61,362 nt of DNA from Microcoleus sp. bin48.metabat.b7b8b9.023 (GCF_013299185.1 NZ_JAAFKG010000027.1:20114-81475), one strand, 5' to 3'. Positions 1 to 10,294 are shown, counted from the first letter of the stretch. The notes: a model not told the origin generated them from the sequence alone. Program-made: numbers and translations.

Positions 1-325
1 CGTAGTGAGGACTTTAGTCCTTTCTAAATCAGAGGACTAAAGTCCTCACTACGAAGGGTAATAGGTTCGTAGTGAGGACTTTAGTCCTTTCTAAATCAGA
101 GGACTAAAGTCCTCACTACGAAGGGTAATAGGCGTAGTGAGGACTTTAGTCCTTTCTAAATCAGAGGACTAAAGTCCTCACTACGAAGGGTAATAGGTTC
201 GTAGTGAGGACTTTAGTCCTTTCTAAATCAGAGGACTAAAGTCCTCACTACGAAGGGTAATAGGCGTAGTGAGGACTTTAGTCCTTTCTAAATCAGAGGG
301 CTAAAGTCCTCACTACGAAGGGGAG
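1..325. repeat. Array of five palindromic GTAGTGAGGACTTTAGTCC repeats
   Basis: Five copies begin at 1, 68, 133, 200 and 265. Each unit is an inverted repeat: GTAGTGAGGACTTTAGTCC, a short A/T-rich spacer, then the reverse complement, then a GAAGGGTAATAGG linker. Spacings alternate 67, 65, 67, 65 bp, because every second linker carries an extra TT, so there is also a 132-bp higher-order period. The array starts at or before the window edge and ends 6 bp before the stop codon of the PEP synthase gene. Each unit can form a long hairpin, so transcription from that gene would run into five strong stem-loops. Related half-units recur at 11697-12128 and 51299-51389. Confidence 0.95.
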
Positions 326-330
326 ATGGA

Positions 331-2808
331 TTAAACTTTAGCAACCTGGGCCGCTAAATCCATTACCGTACCGGAAGCCTCCACCTTAGCAACATCAAGC
401 AAAGTCTTCAAAACCGAATCGGGATTCAAACTAATCGAATCAATTCCCAACTCCACCAAAAAGCGAGCAAACTCAGGATAATCGCTGGGCGCTTGGCCGC
501 AAATGCCTATCTTGCGATCGTACTTTTTGGCGGCTTTAATGGCAATTTCGACCATCCGCTTCACAGCTTCATTGCGTTCGTCAAAGATGTGGGCGACTAA
601 GGCAGAATCCCGGTCTAATCCTAATGTTAGCTGAGTTAAGTCGTTAGAGCCGATCGAGAATCCGTCAAACACCCTGGCAAATTCGTCAGCAAATATGACA
701 TTGCTGGGCAATTCGCACATCACGTACACCTGCAAGCCATTTTCACCCTTGACTAAACCGTGTTTTGCCATCTCGGCCAACACTTTGCGGCCTTCCTCCG
801 GCGTGCGACAAAACGGAATCATCGGAATCACATTTGTCAAGCCCATTTCGTCGCGAACGCGCTTCAATGCCTTGCATTCCAAAGCATAAGCTTCGCGGTA
901 ATTCGGGTCATAATAACGAGAAGCGCCGCGCCACCCGATCATCGGGTTTTCTTCCTTCGGTTCAAACTGCCGCCCTCCCAGCAGATTAGCATATTCGTTG
1001 CTCTTGAAATCGCTCATCCGCACGATGACAGGATTGGGATAAAATGCGGCGGCGATGGTGGCAATTCCGCGGGCTAGTTTGTCGGTAAAGAAATCGGGTT
1101 TGTGTTTGTAAAGTGCTGTGAGTTTGGCAATTTGGCGCTTGACTGATGTGTCGGTCAATTCGTCAAAGTGAATCAGTGCCAAGGGATGCGCTTTGATGTG
1201 GTTGGCGATGATGAATTCTAGCCGCGCTAACCCTACGCCATCGCAAGGAATTGCTGACAAACCAAAAGCTTCTTCTGGGTTGCCGACATTCATTAAAATT
1301 TGAGTGCGGGTGCGGGGCAAATTGTCGATCGCAGTTTCTTGAATTTCAAAAGGCACTAAACCAGAATAAACTTTGCCTTCCTCTCCTTCGGCACAAGAAA
1401 CAGTAATTTCTTGATTGTTTTGCAAGACTTTGGTACCGTCGCCGGTGCCGACAATGGCGGGGATTCCCATTTCCCGGGCAATGATCGCAGCATGGCAAGT
1501 ACGGCCGCCGGAATTGGTGACAATCGCGCTGGCTTTTTTCATGATCGGTTCCCAATCCGGGTCAGTTTTGTTGGTAACAAGAACTTCCCCTGCTTCAAAG
1601 TCAGCGATTTGGTGAACGTCTAAAATTACGCGGGCTTTACCTTGTCCGATAGCTTCACCAACGGCACGCCCTGTTGCCAAAACTGCGCTGGAACCTTGCA
1701 ATTTGTAGTTGCGTAAAACTGTAGCAGATTTTTGTGCTTGTACTGTTTCCGGCCGCGCTTGGACGATGAATAGTTCGCCTGTATTGCCATCTTTTGCCCA
1801 CTCGATGTCCATCGGCGTGTAGGTGCCGCGGACTTGAGAGTAGTGTTCTTCTATCTGTACGGCCCAACGTGCTAGTTGCAGAATTTCTTCATCGTTAAGG
1901 GCGTATTTGCCGCGTTCTGCTGGGGCTACCGAGAGGTTTTTGGTGTATTTGGAACCGCCGAGATCGTACACCATTTTGATGTCTTTGGTGCCGAGGCGTT
2001 TGTCGAGAATTGGGCGGAAACCTTGTTTTAATGTGGGTTTAAAAACTAGGTATTCGTCGGGATTTACTGCTCCTTGAACGATGTTTTCTCCTAATCCGTA
2101 GGCGGCGGTGATTAAGGCGGCATTTTTGAAGCCGGTTTCGGTGTCGATGCTGAACATGACGCCGGAGGATGCTAAGTCCGATCGCACCATTTTCTGCACG
2201 CCGACGGATAAGGCGACTTCAAAGTGGTCGAAACCTCGCTGTTGGCGGTAAGAAATCGCTCTGTCGGTGAAGGTGGAGGCGAAGCATTTGTGGCAGCATT
2301 GGAGGACGCTGGTGCAGCCGTGGACGTTGAGGTAGGTTTCTTGCTGTCCGGCGAAACTGGCGTCTGGTAAGTCTTCGGCGGTGGCGGACGAACGGACTGC
2401 TACGTCTGTACTGTCGCCGTAGCGATCGCACAGTCGATCGTAAGCATCTGCGATCGCCGCTTGCAAGTCTCGCGGAAACGGTGTATCGAGAATTAACGCC
2501 CGCGCTTGCTTCCCTTTGATGCGGAGGTTCTGGAGATTTTCTACGTCTAAATCGGCAAAGATTTCGCGCAATTTTGCTTCTAAACCCGCTGACTCGATGA
2601 AGTACCGATAAGCGTATGCTGTAGTTGCAAATCCATTGGGGACGCTGACTCCTTTGGGGGTTAACTGTTGAATCATTTCCCCCAATGAAGCATTTTTACC
2701 CCCTACTAATGGGATGTCGGCTATCCCGACTTCATCAAACCACAATATTAAGGCTTTTTCTTTGGGAATTAAAACTTGTTTTTCTTGAATTGCTAATTTT
2801 TCTGGCAT
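331..2808 (-). CDS. ppsA: Phosphoenolpyruvate synthase
   Basis: Converts pyruvate, ATP and water to PEP, AMP and phosphate, a cytosolic gluconeogenic step. The protein is 825 aa, close to the family norm. The N-terminal ATP-grasp-like domain runs to about residue 350 (GGKNASLGEM, VRSSATAEDLPDASFAGQQ). The swivelling phosphohistidine domain holds GGRTCHAAIIARE with the catalytic His near residue 439. The C-terminal TIM-barrel has the PEP-binding segments ending in GICGQAPSDYPEF. The frame opens five codons earlier with TTG, but the ATG at 2808 is preferred because AGGA lies about 8 bases before it. It is a single gene with no neighbour close on its strand. Its 3' end meets the palindromic repeat array. 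A pyruvate phosphate dikinase is less likely given the sequence around the phosphohistidine and the C-terminal motif. Confidence 0.95.
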   Translation of the reverse strand: MPEKLAIQEKQVLIPKEKALILWFDEVGIADIPLVGGKNASLGEMIQQLTPKGVSVPNGFATTAYAYRYFIESAGLEAKLREIFADLDVENLQNLRIKGKQARALILDTPFPRDLQAAIADAYDRLCDRYGDSTDVAVRSSATAEDLPDASFAGQQETYLNVHGCTSVLQCCHKCFASTFTDRAISYRQQRGFDHFEVALSVGVQKMVRSDLASSGVMFSIDTETGFKNAALITAAYGLGENIVQGAVNPDEYLVFKPTLKQGFRPILDKRLGTKDIKMVYDLGGSKYTKNLSVAPAERGKYALNDEEILQLARWAVQIEEHYSQVRGTYTPMDIEWAKDGNTGELFIVQARPETVQAQKSATVLRNYKLQGSSAVLATGRAVGEAIGQGKARVILDVHQIADFEAGEVLVTNKTDPDWEPIMKKASAIVTNSGGRTCHAAIIAREMGIPAIVGTGDGTKVLQNNQEITVSCAEGEEGKVYSGLVPFEIQETAIDNLPRTRTQILMNVGNPEEAFGLSAIPCDGVGLARLEFIIANHIKAHPLALIHFDELTDTSVKRQIAKLTALYKHKPDFFTDKLARGIATIAAAFYPNPVIVRMSDFKSNEYANLLGGRQFEPKEENPMIGWRGASRYYDPNYREAYALECKALKRVRDEMGLTNVIPMIPFCRTPEEGRKVLAEMAKHGLVKGENGLQVYVMCELPSNVIFADEFARVFDGFSIGSNDLTQLTLGLDRDSALVAHIFDERNEAVKRMVEIAIKAAKKYDRKIGICGQAPSDYPEFARFLVELGIDSISLNPDSVLKTLLDVAKVEASGTVMDLAAQVAKV

Positions 2809-3519
2809 TATTTTTTTCCTCAATTTCAGCTCAGTTCGCTCAGAGAATTTGAGATTTGATATGTGAGATTTACTCCACCACAGATGAATCTGCTAGCTTG
2901 AACAAGAGTCTAAAATTTTGCGCTGCTGGCGACTCGTTTTGGGAGCCTGTCTCCGTTTTTTGGTGGGATAAAAGGACGGTAAACCAAGGACGGTCATTTT
3001 TTTAATGTCGTTCTGTTTCGCCAACTGTTTCGCCAATTATCGGATGTTTCGAGAGGCGGTATCCACCCGAGTTTTTGATTGCCTCTATTTCAATATTATA
3101 ACTTTTTTCCTAAATGGCAATACCCCAAGGGAAGATTTATTTAATAAATTGCAAATAGTAAAGAAATGGCAGTGGGGAGTTTCTGTAAGCTATCATAAAA
3201 AAGAGGAGTAAAAATGTGAACATCAAAAATAATTCCTACCGTTTTTTGGGCGGGCGCAGTGGTGCGGGGATACCGCTCGGATTGTGTTGGTAGTGTAAAG
3301 GGAAACCAAGGGGCCGTTGCCGGGGGCGATCGGCTGCCGGGGGCGATCGCCCAAAAAACACAACACCAAGCAGCTTCGTTTACCTCAAAAAACCTAGCTT
3401 CTAAAAAATGTAAAAGTTTGACCTCTAATTGAGTTGACGTACTTGGAGCAAAAACACAGTCGATGTAGAGCATTGTAGTTATTGAACAAAAAATATCTTA
3501 TTTTTTATAACCGAGATTT
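2809..3519. other. Intergenic region without a convincing gene
   Basis: About 710 bp between divergently transcribed ppsA and the large sensor kinase. A 110-codon minus-strand frame (3141-3473) is low in complexity and resembles no family I know. The stretch contains the HIP1-rich segment near 3325-3352 and a GTTTTTTGG-rich run. I see no RNA gene or terminator. It must carry the ppsA promoter, which I could not place. Confidence 0.6.
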
Positions 3520-3548
3520 TTGGCATTCAATTATTTTTATGCTATAAT
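3520..3548 (+). promoter_or_regulatory. Sigma-70-type promoter of the 2158-aa sensor kinase
   Basis: TTGGCA at 3520-3525 and TATAAT at 3543-3548 are separated by exactly 17 bp, and TGC directly before TATAAT gives an extended -10. Transcription would start near 3555, about 30 nt before the ATG at 3586. The promoter overlaps the TTG that opens the longest reading frame, which supports the downstream ATG as the true start. Confidence 0.7.
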
Positions 3549-3585
3549 AGTTAGCTCGACTGCCTTACGATCATTAACAAGGTAT

Positions 3586-6500
3586 ATGATATCAGTTTTG
3601 AGCTCAACCGCAAAGCGAAACGGCTTTAAGGTTCTCCTGGTCGAAGACAATCAAGCCGAAGCCGATCTAATCGAAGAATTGTTATTAGAAACAAATGTCA
3701 GCCGAGCCGAACCCCAAAGGCTGTCAGTAAGCTGTACAGACCGTCTCAGCAAAGCGCAGCAAATTTTGCTCGGCGAACATTTTGATGTGATTTTACTTGA
3801 CCTTTCGCTGCCCGACAGCCAAGACATAAGTACAATTGTTAACATACAAGAATACAGCCTCAATACTCCGATCGTCGTACTGACGGCGCACAACGATGAA
3901 GAACTCGCCGTGCAGTCAATCCAAGCAGGAGCTCAGGATTATCTAGTCAAGCGAAAAATCGACAGTGAGGTGTTAATGCGATCGCTCCGCTACGCAGTTG
4001 AGCGGCAGCACAACCAAGAAGCTTTGCAAAAAAGTGAAGCAAAATATCGCTCCGTAGTCGAAAATTCCCTCGTCGGAATTGCGATTATTGCTCCTCCAGT
4101 TTCCCTCTCAGAACCCACACAATGCCAGTGGTTGGAAGTTAACGATGCTTTGTGCAATTTGCTGGGATACGAGCGCCAAGAACTTTTGCACGGAAATTGG
4201 GAACAGTGGGGCTATCCTGAAGACTGGCAGGCTAGTTTAGAGCAGTTAAATAAAATTTTTGCCGGGGAGAGCGAAGGCTATATTTTAGACAAAAGATGGC
4301 GCAAAAAAGATGGAAAAATAGTTTATACTCGGGTTTCCCTGCGCTGCATCCGGGGCCGCGACGGCTCGATCGACCGGATGATTAAAGTAATTTTGGACGT
4401 GAGCGACCGCTATCACTACGAAGCCGAACTAAAAGCATCAGAAGAGTTTTTAAATCACACGATTAATGCTACTCCTGACCCAATTTTTGTCAAAGACGAG
4501 CAACATAGGTGGGTTGTACTAAACGATGCTTTTTGCGAATTGATGGGAAAAGGGCGATCGGAACTTATAGGTACGTCGGGATACGAGTTTTTGGGCGCAG
4601 CACAAGCCAAAGTTTTTGAGCAACAAGACGAGCAAGTATTGCAAAGAAGTATTCCCAAACAAACGGAAGAGACTTTTACAGATAGCGCAGGTCAAGAACG
4701 CATTATATCTACCAAAAAAACAGTTTTTAATAAAGCTAACGGCACTAAAATGTTGGTCGGAATCATGCGAGATGTGACCGAATACAAGCGCCAACAAATA
4801 GCATTGCAGGAAAGCGAAGCTCGATTTAAGATAATCAGCACCAACGTGCCGGGAATGATTTATCAATACAGGCTTTATGTGGATGGCAAAACATCTTTTA
4901 CTTATGTTTCTTCTGGGAGTTGGCAGCTCTACAATTTAAGACCTGAAGAAATAGAAGAAAATGCCAGCTTGGCTTTTGCTACAGTTCACGCCGATGACAT
5001 CTCAGACTTGCATCGAACGATCGCAACTTCAGCGGCGAGTCAGGAATCTTGGCAGCACCAGTGGCGACAAGTTACGGGAGAACGAGTGAAATGGCTGCAA
5101 GGCGCGGCTAAGCCCTCCAAGCAAGCCAATGGGGATATAGTTTGGGACGGTTTGGTGATGGATGTCACCGAATTAAAACAAACACAACAAGAGCGCGATC
5201 GCTTCTTTAGCATTTCGCTAGATTTACTTTGCATTGCAGGTTTTGACGGCTATTTCAAACGCTTAAACCCTGCTTGGTCAAATGTATTAGGTTACAGCCG
5301 AGACGAACTTCTAGCCAAACCTTTTATAGAATTCGTGCATCCAGAAGACAGAGCAATAACTATAGCAGAATTAGAAAAACTTCAAAATTCTCACCCCGTT
5401 ATTAACTTAGAAAACCGCTGTATTTGCCCAGATGGTACTTATAAATGGCTGTCGTGGACGGCATCACCTTTTGCTGAAGAAAGTTTAATTTATGCAGTTG
5501 CCAGAGATATTACATTGAGCAAGCAAGCTGAAGCTGAATTGCGTAAAAGCGAAGCCACTAATCGCGCTCTTTTAAACGCGATACCCGATATGATATTCCG
5601 CTGTCGCGCCGACGGCACTTTTGTAGACTTCAAACCCGCAAAAGATATCCAAACCCTGGTACCGGAAAACATATTTATTGGTCAAAAAGCACAAGACATC
5701 TTGCCTGCTGCCTTTGCTAAAAAAATCTTGTCCGGCAATCAACAAGCGATCGAGATCGGCGAGATTCAAGTTGTAGAATATCAACTGCCAATTCAGGATG
5801 TACTGTGCGATTTTGAAGCGAGAATAGTCTTCTGTACGGATGACGAAATTATTGCGATCGTCCGGGACATCACCAGCCGCAAGCGTTTTGAGTCAAAACT
5901 CCAGCGACAAGCAGCAGCAATGGCTGCCGCTTCCGAAGGTATCGGTATTGTCAATGCCAGCGGAGAGCTGATTTATGCCAACGCAGCTAAACTCAAAATC
6001 TACGGTTACAATGCCCTAGAAGAAATATTGGGTAAAAGTTGGAAAATATTTTATGAAGGTGCAGAACTCGCAAGGTTTGAGCGGGAAATTATGCCGACTT
6101 TAGCGCGCCAAGGTTATTGCAGCACAGAAGCAGTAGGCTGCCGCCGCGATGGCTCTCAATTCCCTCAAGAAGTCTCGCTGACAGTCCTGCCTGAGGGCGA
6201 AATAATTTGCATTGTTCGCGATATTGCTGAGAAAAAGAAAGCAGAAGCAGATTTGGAAGATAGCAAGCGGTTCGGCGATCGCATTGCTGAGGCAAGTCCT
6301 AATATTTTGTATGTTTACGACTTGATAGAACAAAAAAATATTTATGCGAATGCTTCTATCTCTCAGATTATTGGCTATACAGTAGATGAGATTCAGGCAA
6401 TGGGGCCGTTGATGTTAACTTTAATGCACCCGGAAGATGCCATCAAAATGCCTGATTATTTACAGCAAGTCGCAACGGGTACAGAAGGAGAGATCTTTGA

Positions 6501-9500
6501 AATTGAATACCGCATCCGGCACAAGGATGGTTCTTGGCGCTGGATTGTCAGCCGAGATACTGTATTTGCAAAAACAGCAGATGGCAAGTTAAAACAAATT
6601 CTCGGCACGGGAACTGATATTACAGAAAGCAAGCAAGCAGAAGATGAAATTAAGCTGTTGCTTGCAGCAACTCAAGCCATTAGTAAGTCTGTAGATTTTC
6701 ACAGCGCTCTCCCTGATATCCTCCGGTTGCTGTGCACTGCGATCGGCTGGAATTTTGCTGAAGCTTGGATACCAGTTGCTAATGGTACTGTTTTGGGACA
6801 CAGCGAAACTTGGTATGCTAGCGATCGCGATTTAGATAGGTTTGGCCACGAAAGTAAGAAAATTAGGTTCGCGCCTGGATTGGGAGTACCCGGACGGATT
6901 TGGTCAACCAAAAAGATGGAATGGATTGAAGATGTTTCTGTAGTCAATAATGCATTTTTTGCCCGATCGCAAATGGCGGGAGCAGTCGGATTGAAAGCTT
7001 GTTTCGGAGTGCCGATTCGCGCCAATTCAGAGGTGCTGGCAGTTTTACTGTTCTGCAAGCGCGATCGATCGATTATGGAACCGCGTATAGTAGAATTGGT
7101 CAATGCGGTAGCGACTCAGTTGGGTTCTCACATTCAGCGCAAACAAGCCGAAGAAGAATTGCGTAAAAGTGAAGAACGCTGGCAGTTAGTTCTTAAAGGC
7201 AATCAAGACGGAATTTGGGACTTGAATCTTCAAACAGATGAAGCTTTTCGATCGGCCCGCTGGCAAGAAATTATGGGTTACGCAGACGGCGAAATCGACA
7301 GCAGCAACAGCGAATGGATCGATCGCATCCATCCAGACGATCGCGATCGAGTGCAAGCCACAATCCAAGATTATCTCGATCGCCAAACCCCCAATTACGC
7401 CGCCGAATACCGCTTGCAGTGCAAAGACGGCAGCTACAAGTGGGTGCTCGCCCGCGCTCAAGCAGTCTGGGACGAAGCCGGAAACCCCCTGCGGATGGTG
7501 GGTTCGATGACCGATATCAGCGATCGCAAAGCAGCAGAATTAGCTTTGCTGCGGGTCACTCAAGCTGTGGAAAGTACCAGCGACGCGATCGCGATCGCCG
7601 ACTTGAAAGGGCAGTCTATTTACCACAATCAAGCCTTCATTCAGCGTTACGGCTACACCGTGGAAGAACTCAACGAATTAGGCGATAGCGCCGCGCTTTA
7701 CATCCGGCCTAAAAGTTACAAAAAAATCTATAAAAACATTCGCAAAGGTCGCTCTTGGTGCGGCGAAGTTGCCCTGCGAACCAAGAGCGATGAAGCTGTT
7801 ACCGCTCTAGTGCGAGCCGATAGCATTAAAGACACAAACAACCATTCGGTTGGGTTAATTGCCGTCATTACAGACATCACAAAACGCAAAGAATCAGAAG
7901 CATTTTTGCGCCAGCAATTAAAGCGCGAACAGTTGGCAGTAGCCATGCTGGAACGCATTCGCTCTTCTCTTAATTTAGAACAAATCCTCACCAAAGCAGT
8001 TGAAGAAGTTCGCCAGTTTTTGCAAGTAAACCGGACTGTAATTTACCAATTTAATCCGGATTGGAGCGGGTTTGTTGCAGTCGAATCTGTTGACGAAAAT
8101 ACCCTATCAATTATAGGAATGGAAATTTATGACCCCTGTTTTGGGGAAGCCTACGTTCCTCTTTACCTAGATGGCAGAATTAGAGCTACAGAAGATGTTT
8201 GCAATGCCGGCCTCGCCGACTGTTACTTGAGTTTGTTGACTCGCCTCCAAGTGAGAGCAAGTCTAGTAGTCCCGATTTTGCAAGGCGAAAAATTGTGGGG
8301 GCTGTTGATAGCCCACCACTGCACTGGCCCCCATCCCTGGCAAAAATTGGAGGCAGAGTGCCTGAAACAATTGGGCGTGCAGTTGGCGATCGCCATTCAG
8401 CAATCGACCCTATTTGAACAAGCACAAATCGAAATAGCCGATCGCAAACAAGCAGAAGCCGCCCTGCAATTAGCCAAAGAAGCCGCCGAAACTGCCAACC
8501 GCGCTAAAAGCGACTTTCTCGCCAACATGAGCCACGAATTGCGGACGCCTTTGAACGGGATTTTAGGATACATTCAACTGCTCAAACCGGATAAGAATTT
8601 AACTGCGGAGCAACAAGAAAGTCTCAACAACGTTCACCAGTGCGGCAACCACCTGCTAACCCTGATTAATGACGTTTTAGACCTCTCGAAAATCGAAGCT
8701 AGTAAAATGGAACTGTCACCGACAAACCTGCATTTTCCTAGCTTTGTTAAAAGTATTGTCGATCTGTTCCAGATGCGCTCCCATCAAAAAGGAATTGCGT
8801 TTAATTACGAGCAGGTGTCGGCGCTGCCAGACTACGTTTTTGTTGATGAAATCAGATTGCGCCAAGTTTTGATTAATTTGCTCAGCAATGCGGTTAAGTT
8901 TACGGTGAGCGGTGGCGTGACCTTCAAAGTCGGTTACGCAGAAAATTATCCTCAAACCCACTGTGCGAAGTCTAGTTTGACAGCAGAAGTTGCTACTCAA
9001 ACAATCAATTTGACTGCGAATGCAGACGATCCGAAAAAGTCGATCGCCCTGCGGGAAACCACAGAAGCGCCCGAAGCGATCGCCACAACTATTGGCGATC
9101 GGGCCCCAACCGCTAAAATTCGCTTTCAAATCGAAGATACCGGGATCGGCATCCGGCAGAATAAACTAGAAGAAATATTTTTGCCTTTTCATCAAGTGGG
9201 CGATCGTAACAATTTCGTCGAAGGTACCGGACTAGGACTTTCCATCAGCCAAAAATTAGTCAAAATAATGGGCAGTGACATTCACGTCCAAAGTACCCCC
9301 GGCAAAGGTAGCATATTTTGGTTGGATATAGACTTGCCCGCAGTCGCCGAATATTCTGAAACCCCCTCCACACAAGAAAAACGCCGGCTTATCGGTTTTA
9401 GAGGCAGCCACCGGAAAGTCCTGATCGTAGACGATCACGAAGTAAATCGTGCCATGCTGCACAGACTGCTTTCTCGTTTGGGCTTTGACATTGCAGAAGC

Positions 9501-10062
9501 CACAGACGGCGCAGACTGTTTGCACAAAGCACAGGAATTTCTACCGGATCTAATTTTAATGGACTTGCTGATGCCAGTAATGGACGGCTGGGAAGCCACC
9601 AGGCGGCTGCGACAGTTGCCGGAATTAAAAGATGCGGTTATCCTTGCTTTGTCCGCTAGCGTTTACGAGACTACCAGGCAAAAAAGCATACTTGCAGGTT
9701 GCGATAATTTTGTCACCAAACCGATTCAAACTAACGACCTTTTAGAATTATTGCGCCTGCATTTGAGACTAGAATGGATTTACGAAGAGGGATCGGAAAC
9801 CAAAAAACGCAAAGCTCAAACTCCCAAAGCATTATCGGAGATTGCGATTGCTGACTCAACAATAGTGTCTCCTGGTTCAGAGTCAGTCTTTGTCTTGTTA
9901 AGATTGGCTGCTATGGGCGATATTGAAGCTATTCTGGAGGAAACTGCTAAACTAGAAAATTCTGACCCGACATTAGTCCCTTTCGTTCAGCACGTTCGCC
10001 AACTTGCTAAAGGATTTCAGCTCAGGCAAATTCGAGATTTTTTGAAGCAACATTTGCCCTAA
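3586..10062 (+). CDS. Giant hybrid sensor kinase with nine PAS domains and a DXCF cyanobacteriochrome GAF
   Basis: The 2158-aa cytosolic phosphorelay protein has no membrane segment. Order: receiver (res. 15-140), seven PAS (about 150-280, 285-398, 410-530, 535-645, 655-765, 775-880, 893-1015), a plain GAF (1024-1180), two PAS (1196-1432), a second GAF (1456-1605), HisKA with SHELRTPLN and His1650, HATPase (1750-1918; N-box LINLLSNAVKFT, DTGIGI, GTGLGL, with a ~50-aa insert), a C-terminal receiver (from 1943; LILMDLLMP) and a ~65-aa helical tail. GAF2 has DPCF with Cys1518 and the canonical bilin position Cys1546 followed by Tyr, then [17 protein letters not shown], as in DXCF cyanobacteriochromes. 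It probably binds phycocyanobilin or phycoviolobilin and senses light. The start is ATG 3586 with AAGG 3 nt upstream, behind a strong promoter; the longer TTG frame overlaps that promoter. Confidence 0.93.
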   Translation: MISVLSSTAKRNGFKVLLVEDNQAEADLIEELLLETNVSRAEPQRLSVSCTDRLSKAQQILLGEHFDVILLDLSLPDSQDISTIVNIQEYSLNTPIVVLTAHNDEELAVQSIQAGAQDYLVKRKIDSEVLMRSLRYAVERQHNQEALQKSEAKYRSVVENSLVGIAIIAPPVSLSEPTQCQWLEVNDALCNLLGYERQELLHGNWEQWGYPEDWQASLEQLNKIFAGESEGYILDKRWRKKDGKIVYTRVSLRCIRGRDGSIDRMIKVILDVSDRYHYEAELKASEEFLNHTINATPDPIFVKDEQHRWVVLNDAFCELMGKGRSELIGTSGYEFLGAAQAKVFEQQDEQVLQRSIPKQTEETFTDSAGQERIISTKKTVFNKANGTKMLVGIMRDVTEYKRQQIALQESEARFKIISTNVPGMIYQYRLYVDGKTSFTYVSSGSWQLYNLRPEEIEENASLAFATVHADDISDLHRTIATSAASQESWQHQWRQVTGERVKWLQGAAKPSKQANGDIVWDGLVMDVTELKQTQQERDRFFSISLDLLCIAGFDGYFKRLNPAWSNVLGYSRDELLAKPFIEFVHPEDRAITIAELEKLQNSHPVINLENRCICPDGTYKWLSWTASPFAEESLIYAVARDITLSKQAEAELRKSEATNRALLNAIPDMIFRCRADGTFVDFKPAKDIQTLVPENIFIGQKAQDILPAAFAKKILSGNQQAIEIGEIQVVEYQLPIQDVLCDFEARIVFCTDDEIIAIVRDITSRKRFESKLQRQAAAMAAASEGIGIVNASGELIYANAAKLKIYGYNALEEILGKSWKIFYEGAELARFEREIMPTLARQGYCSTEAVGCRRDGSQFPQEVSLTVLPEGEIICIVRDIAEKKKAEADLEDSKRFGDRIAEASPNILYVYDLIEQKNIYANASISQIIGYTVDEIQAMGPLMLTLMHPEDAIKMPDYLQQVATGTEGEIFEIEYRIRHKDGSWRWIVSRDTVFAKTADGKLKQILGTGTDITESKQAEDEIKLLLAATQAISKSVDFHSALPDILRLLCTAIGWNFAEAWIPVANGTVLGHSETWYASDRDLDRFGHESKKIRFAPGLGVPGRIWSTKKMEWIEDVSVVNNAFFARSQMAGAVGLKACFGVPIRANSEVLAVLLFCKRDRSIMEPRIVELVNAVATQLGSHIQRKQAEEELRKSEERWQLVLKGNQDGIWDLNLQTDEAFRSARWQEIMGYADGEIDSSNSEWIDRIHPDDRDRVQATIQDYLDRQTPNYAAEYRLQCKDGSYKWVLARAQAVWDEAGNPLRMVGSMTDISDRKAAELALLRVTQAVESTSDAIAIADLKGQSIYHNQAFIQRYGYTVEELNELGDSAALYIRPKSYKKIYKNIRKGRSWCGEVALRTKSDEAVTALVRADSIKDTNNHSVGLIAVITDITKRKESEAFLRQQLKREQLAVAMLERIRSSLNLEQILTKAVEEVRQFLQVNRTVIYQFNPDWSGFVAVESVDENTLSIIGMEIYDPCFGEAYVPLYLDGRIRATEDVCNAGLADCYLSLLTRLQVRASLVVPILQGEKLWGLLIAHHCTGPHPWQKLEAECLKQLGVQLAIAIQQSTLFEQAQIEIADRKQAEAALQLAKEAAETANRAKSDFLANMSHELRTPLNGILGYIQLLKPDKNLTAEQQESLNNVHQCGNHLLTLINDVLDLSKIEASKMELSPTNLHFPSFVKSIVDLFQMRSHQKGIAFNYEQVSALPDYVFVDEIRLRQVLINLLSNAVKFTVSGGVTFKVGYAENYPQTHCAKSSLTAEVATQTINLTANADDPKKSIALRETTEAPEAIATTIGDRAPTAKIRFQIEDTGIGIRQNKLEEIFLPFHQVGDRNNFVEGTGLGLSISQKLVKIMGSDIHVQSTPGKGSIFWLDIDLPAVAEYSETPSTQEKRRLIGFRGSHRKVLIVDDHEVNRAMLHRLLSRLGFDIAEATDGADCLHKAQEFLPDLILMDLLMPVMDGWEATRRLRQLPELKDAVILALSASVYETTRQKSILAGCDNFVTKPIQTNDLLELLRLHLRLEWIYEEGSETKKRKAQTPKALSEIAIADSTIVSPGSESVFVLLRLAAMGDIEAILEETAKLENSDPTLVPFVQHVRQLAKGFQLRQIRDFLKQHLP

Positions 10063-10132
10063 AATTGAGGGTAGCCAACCGATAAATTAAAATCAGTTAA
10101 ATCTCACGCCCCGATCGTGATTGTCAATAACG

Positions 10133-10294
10133 CAATACGCTTGGATTAAACCCGATCCCCCCTTAGCTTGCCCCCTACTCGACCCCTACCCCCCTTAAAA
10201 AGGGGGGTACAGGATTCTTCTCAAAGTCCCCCGACTATCCGGGGGATGCGAGGGGGATCTCCGGAAAATAAACACTGTTAACTGAACAGTATTG
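10133..10294. mobile_element. Degenerate MITE-like element, G/C-run core
   Basis: The ends are CAATACGC on the left and CAGTATTG on the right, with TTAA inside each. The interior has C-runs (CGATCCCCCCTTAG), a CCTTAAAAAGGGGGG palindrome, TTCTCAAAGTCCC and GGGGGATCTCCGG. It shares ends and core with the better preserved element at 51562-51699, but its terminal repeats are imperfect and I see no target duplication, so it is an older copy. Confidence 0.6.

Noticed and set aside
3141..3473. 110-codon minus-strand frame
   Set aside because: Low-complexity Pro/Ser/Thr content, no domain, no ribosome binding site.
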